Shown: positions 10,777 to 20,866 of the stretch, piece after piece
Layout of the letters: every line of letters starts with the position of its first letter
Numbering within the stretch: position 1 is the first letter of the stretch
Assembly: GCA_037447655.1 (NCBI GenBank)
Contig: JBBHKE010002789.1
Coordinates: 1-62,000, forward strand
Reading direction: 5' to 3'
Origin: Zygnema cylindricum
Lineage: Eukaryota; Streptophyta; Zygnematophyceae; Zygnematales; Zygnemataceae
Length of the DNA stretch: 62,000 nt
The notes under the pieces: generated by a model
Seen by the model: the letters and a program-made list of their open reading frames with translations, nothing else
What the model was told of the DNA's origin: nothing
Database searches by the model: none
Translations under genes and position numbers: made by a program

Positions 10777-12164
10777 TTAGAACATTTGAACGCTACGGTT
10801 GGAATCAATTTCCAATCCTCCAAAATGTACAAATCCTCCTCCTCTTGCTCCGCGGCCAAATCCCGGACCTCGGTCGCCTCTTCCTCCTCGGTTTGACATT
10901 CCTATTTCACGATCAAAACATTCCGCGCTGACGTGCCCCCAACGCTGACACGTGTAACATTGCTTTTGAAGATCCAGACATTCGGCCGCAAAATGGCCGA
11001 ATTTTTGACATTTAAAACATGTAACATTTGAATCAAATTGACCCTCTATTTCTCCGAAATTTTGAGCACCTCCTCTGCCCCCTCTTACACCACCGCCTCT
11101 ACCTCTTACTGGCCTACCACCTCCTCTTCCATTGAACGAATTTATAATTGAATTTTCATCTGTAAGAACATTAAGGGGGGCGGATCCACTACTTCCACCT
11201 AACAAATTGTCTCCTCTACTTGTTCCTTCCCATGTCTTATCCACTCTCTTTAGATAGCTGATCGCAAATTCGTATGTTGCCCTCCTCTTTGACTGAATGA
11301 TCTCTTTTGGTGTGCGGAGGTAATCGGGAAGCCCTTTCAAAAATAATTGTAATTTGTGATCTTCACCAAGCATTCGACCAAGACTAGTTAACTGCTCCAC
11401 CATAATATTAAACCGTTTGAAGGCATCATCAATCGACTCTTTCTCTCTAAATATGAATTGTATAAATTCTTCAAATACAAATTGCCCTTTATCTTCCACC
11501 CCTTTCTCAAATTGATTTTTAATTCCTACCCAACATTCATGAGCGGTTCCGTATGCTAGGAAGTGATCTAAAACCGTCGGATGACAACTTTGCATTAGAC
11601 CGTTGGTGGCGGAGATGTCTTTCCTTTTCCACAATTGTTTCCCTTGAAGATCCATTGGTTCCTTCTCATCTCCGTTCACAATTTTCCACAAATTCTTTAA
11701 CATAAGCTCTCATTTAATGTACTTCTTCCACACCGCGTAATTCGATCCATTGAATAACACCGTTTTTACGGACATGCAAAAATTCTCCTCCTCATTGCTA
11801 ACATCCACGTTCTCCTCAAGTTTTGCCTTCCCTTTACGTGATTTTTCTTTTTCTTTTTTCTTTTTGTCATCCTCTTCTTTCGAATCCGAATCACTCTCGT
11901 CACTATCATCTGGATGTGGATCCGGTTTTACTTGTACATTGTTCCTCTGAACGGCCGAGAGCTGCTGATCAAAGGTGCGGACAAGACCATCAAATAAAGT
12001 CTTGAGTTGATCCTCGGACAATGAAACTTTCAAGTTCTTTCCTCCTTTTCTTCATCAAACTGTTCTGCACTAAACTCTTTCCAACTCCGTTCAGGAGGTG
12101 GTGCATATTGCACCGGAGTGGAAGTATACATGGGTGCGGGTGAATTTTTATTTTTCCTACCCAT
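10777..12164 (-). pseudogene. gag: gag of element E with two zinc knuckles and RGG repeats
   Basis: Translation starts at an ATG about 40 bases after the PBS (MGRKNKNSP...). One frameshift near 12035 and one TGA stop near 11707 interrupt an otherwise continuous Gag. The N-terminal part is acidic and Lys-rich (a DSDESDSDSKEED run). The middle has a UBN2-type capsid signature (NLWKIVNGD, KRKDISATNGLMQSC, FAISYLKRV). The C-terminal part has Gly-Arg-rich repeats around two CX2CX4HX4C knuckles (CFKCQKFGHFAAEC and CYTCQRWGHVSAEC) and ends in a further RGG stretch. Gag forms the virus-like particle and binds RNA. Two knuckles plus RGG boxes differ from the single-knuckle Gags elsewhere in this window. 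No pol follows before the 3' LTR. Only two lesions in about 460 codons suggests fairly recent decay. Confidence 0.8.
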
Positions 12165-12203
12165 AGCTGCGATATGAACCACAATGAGTTACACGACAAC
12201 CAA

Positions 12204-12215
12204 GCTCCGATACCA
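12204..12215 (-). promoter_or_regulatory. Primer binding site of element E (tRNA-iMet 3' end type)
   Basis: On the minus strand, two bases after the LTR, the sequence TGGTATCGGAGC differs by one base from TGGTATCAGAGC, the standard plant copia PBS that pairs with the 3' end of initiator tRNA-Met. Confidence 0.85.
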
Positions 12216-12218
12216 ATT

Positions 12219-12884
12219 GTTCAAACCAAGATCGTTGCACTCAAACTAACCGGAAAGAAATATATGCACAGCGGAAGTCTTTATATATCACACTCAAAGA
12301 GAAATCACCATAGACAAAATTCCGGCCAAATATATCTTTATTAAGCCGTAGCCTTTTCTTTTACAAAACACTCTTCCTTCCTCACTCCCGCTTGACTTCT
12401 CACTAACACTTACTCACTTCGGATTAATTAACTCACAGTAAGACTCCTACTTAAATAGGAATACAAAGAAGACTTACTCTGCACGACTTCACTCGACTTT
12501 CTCCTCACGTCACTAACTTACTAACTTCACGGAAACTCACTCACACTCACTAGAACCTTCAAGGCCGAAATAGAAGTGACGCGGAACCTCAAACTTGCGC
12601 TGGACCAAACATATAGTACAATGGTCCTGCGCACTAAATTAACCGACGCCCGTACAGTACCAATTGAAACTACGGTACTACGAACAAAGTGAACCGACGT
12701 CGTACGGTTCCAAACAAAGGTCCTACGCACAAGTGAACCGACGTCGTACGGTATCAAGCGAAACAAACCGTACCGACAACTTTAACTGACGACGCGAACA
12801 GACCAAACATAACTTAACGCTAACTGGAACCAAATCCAAACTAAGTGAATTCGGCCGATACGCCGATTCACCCAATAAACCTAA
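12219..12884 (-). repeat. Element E 5' LTR
   Basis: It ends (in element orientation) with GGTTTGAACA next to the PBS. It shares ATATGCACAGCGGAAGTC, ACTTCACTCGACTTTCTCC and AATACGCCGATTCACCC-type blocks with the copies at 9770-10439 and 8293-8750. Confidence 0.8.
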
Positions 12885-13244
12885 TGATGTGAGGGAGAGA
12901 GACAAAGAGGGAGAGACTAACCCTAACATACCGAGAGTAAGTTTACTGAGCTTGTTTTCTCCTCTTTGTTGTTTGCTCTATTTATACTATCCGCACTCTT
13001 CGAGCAGTATGTCATGACTTTGTTTAGGATGTCACGTCACGCTATTTTTTGTCCTTCTCTAGCTGATCCTTAGCACTTCTTGGCGCCGGAAATACATGTG
13101 AACAAGAAGGTCAGCATTTATGTTGGGAAGTACGGTTGTTCGCACTTCTTTGGCGTTTTCCTTGGTGCCAAACTAGGGTTATCCGTACAGCAAGTTTCGT
13201 GTAGGAGGACATTGACAAAGTATGGTACAGTGCACCGTGTACTC
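12885..13244. other. Unassigned spacer
   Basis: It contains a GAGGGAGAGAGACAAAGAGGGAGAG purine stretch and no supported gene. The 61-codon open frame at 13080-13265 has no recognisable feature. Confidence 0.4.
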
Positions 13245-13783
13245 TACACCGCGAATCTTTATTAGTGTCAAAATTTAAATAGTGTTGAAGAAAATTTACC
13301 GTACTTGATTCTAATTAAGAATTTGAATTTTTTCAAAAAAAAGGTGTATTCTAATTTCGACGTTAATGCTAATTTAGGAACAACAAAAATGGAATATCCG
13401 CTGTATTATACACATTAATATATGTATTCGTATAAATTATAAGAAATCATACACCGTCGAGAATTTAAAATATCCGTACATACCATACTAGTTTACGTGT
13501 CAGACTAATCCATGTTTTTTTAGCGCACGTTCCTATGCGTGCGCGTCTTATTTAATTCATTTTTTGTAAATTTTCACTTGAAAAGGTACATTTATGTATG
13601 GACTGACATCGACCGTACACCACACTATTTATATTTCACTGTACTTTCGGGTTTTGGGCATTTTTTACAGTACCTAAATTAACGTCAAGGAAACATTAAA
13701 ATCATGTATCCTATTTGAAAAAAAAATAAACAAATTAAGAACCCGAATTAAAGTTATTGACACTAATGACAATTCGCGGTGTA
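13245..13783. mobile_element. Foldback / MITE-like element, copy 1
   Basis: The left end TACACCGCGAATC...TATTAGTGTCAA is repeated inverted at the right end (TTGACACTAATGACAATTCGCGGTGTA). The terminal inverted repeats are about 28 bases with a few mismatches. The 540-base interior has no coding capacity. The superfamily is not assigned. Confidence 0.55.
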
Positions 13784-13784
13784 G

Positions 13785-14346
13785 TACACCGCCAATCGCT
13801 ATAAGCGTAGTGTACCCTAATTCTGTCCCGCTTTTTTTTTTTTTATTCTCTAATAGTGTAGCTTATTCTATTTTTTTATGTACGCCATTTGGGTTATTTT
13901 CCAAGTACCGTACAAAACGAAAGTACGCCATATTTTAAATAGTGTAGTATATAGTCAGAGTCAGACCGTACAAAAACGTACCTTTTTAGTGAAAAGGTAC
14001 AATTCATTATGTTTAGTAGCCGCGGACACATGAGAATATGCGGTCTAAAAAGGGGATCAAATCCGGTTGTCAAATATCACGTTCGCACATATTCGCCCAA
14101 CAACCACGTTTCAACTGTGTGAACGTACAAATTGTGTACGATTTGTCAGATTTTTTACAAGTACCTATATTAGTGTAAGCATGTTTGCGACTGACATTTA
14201 CTTTTTTCAAAGACCCAAATTATAATTATTAAACAATTAGAATGTATGTGTTTTTTCAAAATTTTCAAATTCTTAATTAGTGTAAACCAAAGTAATTATT
14301 CATATACGCTAAAGAAACTTCTACGCTAATAGCGATTGGCAGTGTA
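13785..14346. mobile_element. Foldback / MITE-like element, copy 2
   Basis: It starts TACACCGCCAATCGCTATAAGCGTAG and ends with the inverse (CTACGCTAATAGCGATTGGCAGTGTA). Its termini share TACACCGC.AATC..TAT.AG.GT with copy 1, so the two belong to one family. They lie head to tail with one base between them. No coding capacity. Confidence 0.55.
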
Positions 14347-14771
14347 GCGATACACTGCACTTCATTAAAAGAGAATCGCACTTTTGTCGTAACGTGTGAC
14401 ATTTGTCATTTTTCTCCTAACGACAGGTTTTTTTTTATCTTCTAAAAATCTTTGCCTCTCCATTGCTCTCAGTCTTATTGCCTATTCCCACCGGAAAAAA
14501 ATTCACTTCCGCAACAGACGAACGTTCGAATAATGTACGGCTTTCCGAGCACCGACTTTGTAGATTTCGGAAGTTCTCGAAAACTGTACAAACGAACTTC
14601 CTCAAAATATTGCCGATAATAGAAGTAGGGTAAAAGTTGCGTCATTCTGTGAAACAGCCCAAACGGTAACCCGAAAAGCTGACGTAGGAAAAAAACATCC
14701 GAACGGCTACTTTATTGTACTCGCGCGAAAAAGCTAGAGGACTTTTGAACCACCGTCGTCGTCTTTCTAGC
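14347..14771. other. Unassigned DNA, no gene seen
   Basis: No domain, repeat or signal could be supported here. Confidence 0.4.
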
Positions 14772-14885
14772 ATTCATTATCTCTATCTCTCTCTCTTTCC
14801 TTCTCTCCCCCTCCCTCTCTCTCCCACTCTCTCTTTTTTTCTCTCTCTCTTTCTCTCCCTCTCTCTCTCTCTTTCTCTCGTATTA

Positions 14886-14917
<32 letters not shown>

Positions 14918-14985
14918 GTATTATCTCTCTCTCTCTCTCTCTCTCTTTCTCTCGTATTATCTCTCTCTCTCTCTCTCTCTCTCTC
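14772..14985. repeat. CT microsatellite with a recurring GTATTATC spacer
   Basis: (CT)n runs are interrupted by TTTCTCTCGTATTATCTCTC at about 14868, 14912 and 14948, giving a higher-order unit of 35-45 bases. The tract runs into an assembly gap, so its true length is unknown. Confidence 0.9.
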
Positions 14986-14995
14986 NNNNNNNNNN
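14986..14995. other. Assembly gap (10 N)
   Basis: Ten undetermined bases inside the CT tract. The number is probably a placeholder. Confidence 0.98.
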
Positions 14996-15048
14996 GTTTC
15001 CCTCTCTCCATGGATAGTTGGTTTAAGAGATTCAGGATTTAGGGAGAG

Positions 15049-15745
15049 TGTTGGAGATAGATAACTTCATGTTTGCTTAGTCTAGTGACATACCATATCT
15101 TTTCATGATACCGGCTACATGAAAGTCAACAAAACCTTTGGAACTCAAGAGAGATATAGAACGACGATACAACGGTACGACGCGATTCACACTGTAGCGT
15201 CGATCTTTGGAAAGCAGCGCAATTGCGATGTCAAATCAGAGCAGCATAGCAGCACAGCAACAAGTGTAGAGTGCTCAAGGTTTCTAGCTGCGATGTCACA
15301 CTTAGCGCAGCATGGCAACATAGCAGCAAGATATAGAGAGAACTCAAGGTTTCCAAAACAACTGAAAGTACATCGGCCATAGTACTTTTCTATACCATAC
15401 AGTGATCTGATTCGTTTGTACTTCAATAGATAGAGGTTGTGAGAGGGATTTAGGACTTAGAGAATTTGGTTGATAGGTACCTCTCTCCCTTTGAGAGTTT
15501 GTATAAACTTGGCATTGTTGCCGACTCGTAACTTATCGGCTAGATGGCCGTTTTTAGTGATTCTTTTTGTTACGGACTCAGGGGAGTCCAAGCTACACAG
15601 GGGTGCAATCAATTTGTCAATTTGCCTTTTTAGACAGTAGTGGTTGTGGCTTGACGTGGGTTAGTTAAATACTATCTAGAGGCTTCTTCTGTTCTGAAGT
15701 CTAATGAAGGACACATAATTGCACAATGGAGGTCACAGAATTACA
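15049..15745 (+). mobile_element. Mosaic LTR fragment (K)
   Basis: From about 15358 onward it matches the 3' half of the B-family LTR: the dyad GAAAGTAC...GTACTTTTC (15364-15390), TTTGTATAAACTTGG, GGACTCAGGGGAGTCC, and an end near ATGGAGGTCACAGAATTACA. The preceding 15215-15357 holds two imperfect copies of a 65-base unit (GCGATGTCA...GCAGCAT...CTCAAGGTTTCC). That unit resembles, inverted, the GCTGCCATGCTGCGCTG repeats of the solo LTR at 47218. The left edge (TGTTGG after GAGAG) is tentative. On the right it abuts the truncated pol of element F, so it may have inserted into F, but I see no matching duplication. Confidence 0.6.
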
Positions 15746-16900
15746 CTAGGGTCATTAAGACTTTCGTTGAGGACTCCAACAGGTGCAGCTATATCTGGTC
15801 TAGTGCAGTTCATGAAATATATCAGACTTCCCACGACCTATGTGTAAGGTATTGACTTTATAAATTGTCTTCCTTGTAAGCTCATTACTTCATTTTCACC
15901 TCTTGGTACACTCCCATCACTTACTTTCTTTAAGTCCATAGGAGTGGTACAGCTGTTTGCCTTATCCATTTGGAATTTTTTTATTATATTTCCAATAACT
16001 TTTTTCTGAGTTAATCTAATAACTCTTTTCTCTTTATCTCTTTCCATATGAATTCCTAAAATATATCTAGCCTCCCCTAAGTCCTTCATGTCAAATCTGC
16101 TTCTCAAATCTTTTTTTAGCTTATTAATCTTTTCCATGGACTTTTTTAGTACCAACAAAAATAGATGGCAATAAAAATATTCCCATCCTCCTCCTCAAAC
16201 ATGTAAATAGAGTGGTCAAAATTGAATCTGACCTATCCGTGATTGGTTAAAAAATCATCCCGTTTCTTATTCCATTGCTTAGGAGCCAGCTTCAGCCCAT
16301 AAAAAGACTTAATCAGTCTACGAACTTTACTCTCCTCTTCTTCCCCCACAAAGCCTTGGACTGTTTGATAAAAATTTCTTCCTCTAACTCACCATTGAGG
16401 AAGGCCGTTTTAATATATATTTGATGGATCTCCATGTCTTGTGCTGCCGCTAGACTTAGAAGGATTGTTACTGAGGGAAACGTACAATCGGTGCAAAGGT
16501 CTCTTCATAGTCAATCCCCTCTTTTTGGGTAAAACCCTTTGCTACCAATCTAGCTTTGTACCTCTCAATGGTATTATCTGGGTTCAGTTTCAATTTAAAC
16601 ACCCATTTGCACCCAATTAGCTTTCTGTTTTAAGGACAGTCCACTAACTCCCATGTATTGGCTTCCATAATGGAAGCCATCTCATCATTACTGGCCCTGG
16701 TCCATCTGTCATTTTCACGACTATTCACCGCCTCTAAATAAGTGTGAGGCTCATCATGGTGTGACAATTTGTTACCTTGTTGACTACATGCTTTTCTTAT
16801 AATCTTTTGATGCTCTTTTGTCCTTTTTTGAGTTCTAAAGCGAGGATGGAGAGAATTCTTTGATTCCTCCGACTGTTATCACCTGCTCCCCTGTCTATAG
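15746..16900 (-). pseudogene. pol: Element F reverse transcriptase (decayed)
   Basis: Minus-strand copia RT. The C-terminal part is clearest at 15838-16158, with DLGEARYILGIHMERDKEKR and a segment ending TTPMDLKKVSDGS. Upstream, pieces matching the invariant copia segments ([25 protein letters not shown]) are spread over several frames between 16160 and 16700. Multiple stops and frameshifts prevent translation. RNase H is missing: the element stops near 15746 at the mosaic LTR. The order on the minus strand (gag, PR, IN, RT) is that of Ty1/copia. Confidence 0.8.
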
Positions 16901-17990
16901 ATTCCGGTTCTAGTTTCTTTTCCTCCATTTCCTCCGGGTGAGTTGGAAACTGTGAATCCCCAATTAGATCACTCTTGTTGTGATCTTTTGAGGTACATCG
17001 ATGTCAAGGAGATCTGAATTTTTTTCACTATCTGAATCCAATCTGATCCTAATAGTTTTAGTATACTTGAAGGGATCCACATATTTCCCTTCATCTATCA
17101 CCACTAGATGCTTAACCATTATGATGTCTTGCTTTCCTAGGTCATATACTCTTTATCACTTAAGATCTTGATCATACCCCACTAGATATATTTGTTTTCT
17201 CCGAGCATCTAATTTCCAATCAGACGTGTCAGTGTTCAGACTATACAGTTTATTTGTGAATACCTTTAGGTGAGACACATCATGCTTTCAACCAACCCAT
17301 CTCTCATATGGTGTATTCTCTTTTATAGTTGAGGTAAGGATTATGTTTCTGATATAATTTGCACAATTCATGGCTTCAGCCGAATAGCGTCTTCCTATCT
17401 TTTTATCTGTCAGCATGCTCCTGGCACTACCACCTAAGGTTCTGTTTAACCTCTCAACATCACCATTTTGTTTAGCGTTATCCGAGACTATCTTTTGGTG
17501 TTCCATTCCCTCATCTTTTAGGAAATCCTCAAACTGATTAGATATGTATTCCATTACCACTTTATTTTTTTAATTAAAGTCTTATAAAGGTTTTTACTTG
17601 AAGCTTTATACTCTTTGAAGTACGGCGGTTCTTTAGACTTTGACTGGAGAAAATAAACTTTTGAGTAACTATACCAATCATCAGTATGGTTAGCATGAAC
17701 CTTTTCCCTCCCACTGATGGCACTCACGAAGGTCCCCAAATATCTGTATGCACAAGATCTAAGATCTTTTTCCCTTTATATGCAGCATATTATGGAAAAT
17801 TCAATTTGCGTGCCTTACCTTGGGCACATCCACCACAGTCACTTATCATTTCATTAACTTCAAATTGAATTCCTTCCACAACTTCGAGTCTTTTCATTTC
17901 TCTCAATCTGTCTAGATGCACATGCCCCAAACGTTTATGCCATATCATTATATCAAGGACACCAACATAAAAAAAAAAATCTTTTCATTA
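16900..17990 (-). pseudogene. pol: Element F integrase (decayed)
   Basis: The zinc-binding and core regions of a copia integrase lie in three frames. The first catalytic Asp context LVHTDIWGP is visible near 17735-17765. A core fragment KVYFLQSKSKEP lies at 17554-17739. The C-terminal core at 17288-17560 carries ERLNRTLGGSARSML and ends in TPYERWVG, the usual GKTPYE.W motif. Downstream of it the linker to RT reads with stops. The integrase would insert the cDNA into host DNA, but this copy cannot encode it. Confidence 0.8.
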
Positions 17991-18752
17991 CTAGGTTTCA
18001 GCCTTAACATCCCTTAGCTACCTTTTTCAGTTGTAAAGTAGACCTCATCATCATACTTAGCTGTAAAAACTCCCTTCGTATTATCGGTCTCAAAGTCTTT
18101 GTCATCCAAAAAAGAGGTGGAGATAAACTTACTCCTCAACTGAGGTATGTAGAGTACATTTGAGAAAGTAACTATGGACGTATCACCTTCCAGTGGTACA
18201 TTCAGATTTACCAATCCCACTAGATCAGTAGTGAATACTCTCCCATTTTCATAATGTATCTCTACAGCTAGAATCTTTCACGGTTTATTAAATACTGCAT
18301 TTTTCTCCATATATGCATTGAGGCATATGATTCTATGATTAAACCTTCTTCCAAACCTTCTCAGATAGCTCTGATTGTACACTTTTGCTTTTGTAGGATC
18401 TCCGTCTCCTCCAACTTCTCATTCAGAATAAGATCTCCACCCTCTTCATCCGAAGCCTCGTCTTCTTCTAACTCCCCTTTCACTTGTATCATCACAAGTG
18501 CCTTTTTCTTGCCTCCTAAGAATCCACCATTTTGGCTCTCTTTGAGCTTCAACTCCGTTAAATTGGTGCACTCCACCAAGTAGTGACCAGGTTAATTGCA
18601 AAAATGACAGAGTCCTTTCGAGGTCTTTAGTCCTCGGAACTGATTTCCCCCTACGCCAAATCTTCTATAAGGTTTCTTACAGTCTTTCCTCCACCGATCT
18701 GACGCGGCAGCTAGAGCTTCGACACTCTTTCCTCATCTCCAGATCTAAATAG
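17990..18752 (-). pseudogene. gag-pol: Element F gag C-terminus and protease region (decayed)
   Basis: A zinc knuckle of the form CHFCN*PGHYLVEC (CX2CX4HX4C with a TAA inside) lies near 18568-18612. It is followed by an acidic segment and QKQKCTIRAI, then the protease region, where the catalytic DSGA motif is degraded (ESYAS). The post-protease segment VTFSNVLYIPQLRSKFISTS is recognisable at 18014-18220. The gene continues upstream at 36804, on the other side of element B. Confidence 0.75.
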
Positions 18753-19759
18753 TGTTGAAATTACTAGATTTCCATAGTATTTTTTAGGTCAAAATACATC
18801 AATATAAAAAGGAAAAAGAAAAGGGCGGACAGCCTGCCTCCACCTCCTCTCTCTAGCCACCATACTTGTTGTAGTCACTGAAAGATAGAGAGGGTGGTTG
18901 AGCCATGGATGCCTTAGTTCAATATGCAGGACTTATAAGTGACTTATGTAACTCTCAACAAAAGGTTGAGTTAGGCAGGACTCGAACATCCAACCGGTAG
19001 CGTACGGCGTAGAAGTTAGCTCTAACCAGTCTGTCGTAGAAGTCCATTAAAATACATAGGGTTTGATACGTATTTAAACTCGTACATGGTCTTGAAACCA
19101 ATTAACTAAAATATGAACAAAGAAGCATACAACTAGTTACATTTTCAGTGCGGACGTCTTTCCCACAAAACAAATGAATCAAACATTTGTTGCGACGGTC
19201 GACATTTAATATCGAATTTAATCCGACGGCATATATCACTCTCGAGATCGCGGAATGGTCACTTCGGCGTTTATGGACGTGGCATGACCTGACGCCACGT
19301 GGAGGGATAACATTTTGTCGCAGGAATTCCGAGAACATATGGACAAGTGGAAGGGTGACACGCGTCCACTCATTGGCCTTGTCGTACACATGCCGTACAG
19401 AAAAGACATCAGCCGTAGAACCATTCTGTACTATACAGTTGTGTGATTGGTTCGTACTTCAGTAGATAGGGGTTTTGAGAGGGGTTTAGAACTTAGGAAA
19501 ATTTGGTAGGTAGACAACTCTATTTTAGAGAGATTTGTATAAAATTGGCATTTTTGCCGGCTAATAACTTATCGCTTAGTTGGCCGTTTTCAGTGATTTT
19601 TTTTGCTACAAACTCAGGGGAGTTGAAGCAGCACCATGGTGCGCTTAGACTGTCATTTTGCCTTCTTGGGCAGTAATGGTTGTGGCTTGAAGTGGGTTAG
19701 TTAAAAACTATCTAGAGGTTTTCTGAATTTTGTAGTCTAATGGAGGACACAAAATTTCA
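18753..19759 (+). repeat. Element B 5' LTR
   Basis: It starts TGTTGAAATT and ends AAATTTCA. The module order is: an antisense tRNA-like block (18970-19042), a G-box CACGTG (19296-19301), a GTAC-rich region, a TATA box (TATAAAAT near 19539), GGGGAGTTGAAGC, and the gag ATG at 19740. Confidence 0.9.
18970..19042 (-). other. tRNA-like module inside LTR, antisense to the element
   Basis: On the minus strand it reads GACTGGTTAGAGCTAAC (A-box-like) and, about 35 bases later, GGATGTTCGAGTCC (B-box-like, T-arm-like). The spacing suits a tRNA, but the acceptor and D stems do not pair well and no CCA follows. It is probably tRNA-derived, not a working tRNA gene. The equivalent in the 3' LTR is at 24283-24352. 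Confidence 0.6.
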
Positions 19760-20866
19760 GGTTATGGAACCAACCTCTAAGGTGACCACCTTTAATGTAT
19801 CAAGGTTCATCTATTCGGAAGCCATGATAATGAGGGCTTTGTGCAAGAAACGATACAAGGGTATCGTCAGTGGACAAGTGAAGCGTCCACCTTTGGGAAC
19901 TCCACTAGGGTTTGGAGAAGTAAGGTTTCCTGCAGCAACGACTGCCTCAACTGAGGAGGCAGATGATGGGGATAGCAGTGTGTCGAAAAAAAGGAAAGGA
20001 AAGGAGACACCCCTCACTCCTATTGCCACGGTACCGGGAGCGGCGGTCGTGAAGACCGCGGAGAACTATACTCAAATGTAGCAAGACGTAAACATGGCTG
20101 CGAAGAACTTCATTTTAAGGCACCTCACTCAAGCTTTCGCCACCCCTCACCTTCACATTTACAAGGCCGAGAAGTTGTGGGTGAGTTTGGTGAAGATCTA
20201 TAGAGCTGGTACTATTGAAGAGCTGTAGTTGGCTGAGCAAAAGCTAGTGAGTTACACTTACAAAGGAGGAAAGATGTTAAATTATTGTAATGATCTCTCT
20301 TGTTTGTATATGGAGATGGAAAGTGCCGGGTGGACAGGTACAATAAAGATGAAAGTTAATACTCTCATCATAAAGTTACTACACGAGTACAAGTACATAG
20401 TGTACCGAGTACAGAAAATGACTAATAGTTCATGGAAGTGGAATACAGTGGTCCGGATGATACTTTTCAGGAAAACACAATAGAGATTAGGAAAGGAGCA
20501 AAGAGCATTCAAACTCTAGCTGCAAAAAGAAACCGATGGGGGAAGGATCCAAAGAAAACGTACAAAATGGAAAGAGATCAGTCTGGAGGACCAAGGCCTC
20601 CAAAGGGTCGTTGTCATTTTTAAAAAAAAGTCGGGACACTTCATAGCAGATTGTGTTAAGCTATCGGTGCTGAAGCTTCAAACGAACCGTGGAGGGGGTT
20701 CTTCCGGAGGGAAGAAGAAGGCACTTGAGGTCACAAAATTGAAAGGAGAAACCGAGGATGAGTCATCTGAGGAGGAGGATGGGTAGCTTCTACTTGACGA
20801 GACTCTGGAGGAAAAGAAGACCCCTCGGAAATAGAAGTGTGCTCTCGGAACAATTCGGGAAGCTCC
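19740..20866 (+). pseudogene. gag: Element B gag (UBN2 type, decayed)
   Basis: Gag starts at the ATG in the last 20 bases of the LTR (MEDTKFQVMEPTSKV). The PBS region encodes the VMEP segment. The capsid-like UBN2 region includes RHLTQAFATPHLHI, EKLWVSLVKIY, KGGKMLNYCNDLSCLYMEM and KVNTLIIKLL. Lesions include TAG stops near 20079 and 20226 and a frameshift near 20480. The zinc-knuckle region near 20600-20660 is out of frame and lacks an intact CX2CX4HX4C. The protein would have formed the particle shell and packaged element RNA. Confidence 0.8.
19760..19774 (+). promoter_or_regulatory. Element B primer binding site (half-tRNA type, degraded)
   Basis: GGTTATGGAACCAAC directly follows the LTR and matches 12 of 15 positions of GGTTATGGGCCCACC, the complement of the tRNA-iMet anticodon arm found intact in elements A, D and G. 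Confidence 0.75.

Larger units (their letters stand above)
9770..12884 (-). mobile_element. Element E: gag-only (TR-GAG-like) copia-type element
   Basis: Two LTRs (5' at 12219-12884, 3' at about 9770-10439) bracket 1.8 kb that holds a PBS and a gag gene but no protease, integrase, RT or RNase H. This matches the published class of plant terminal-repeat-with-GAG elements. The PBS is of the conventional kind (complement of the tRNA-iMet 3' end), unlike the other elements of this window. Movement would need pol proteins from another element. I could not find a clean target-site duplication, and the LTR 5' edge (TTAGG...) is not the usual TG. Confidence 0.75.

Noticed and set aside
14715-15017. 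Ser-Leu-rich 100-codon frame ending in unknown residues
   Set aside because: CT microsatellite plus assembly gap.
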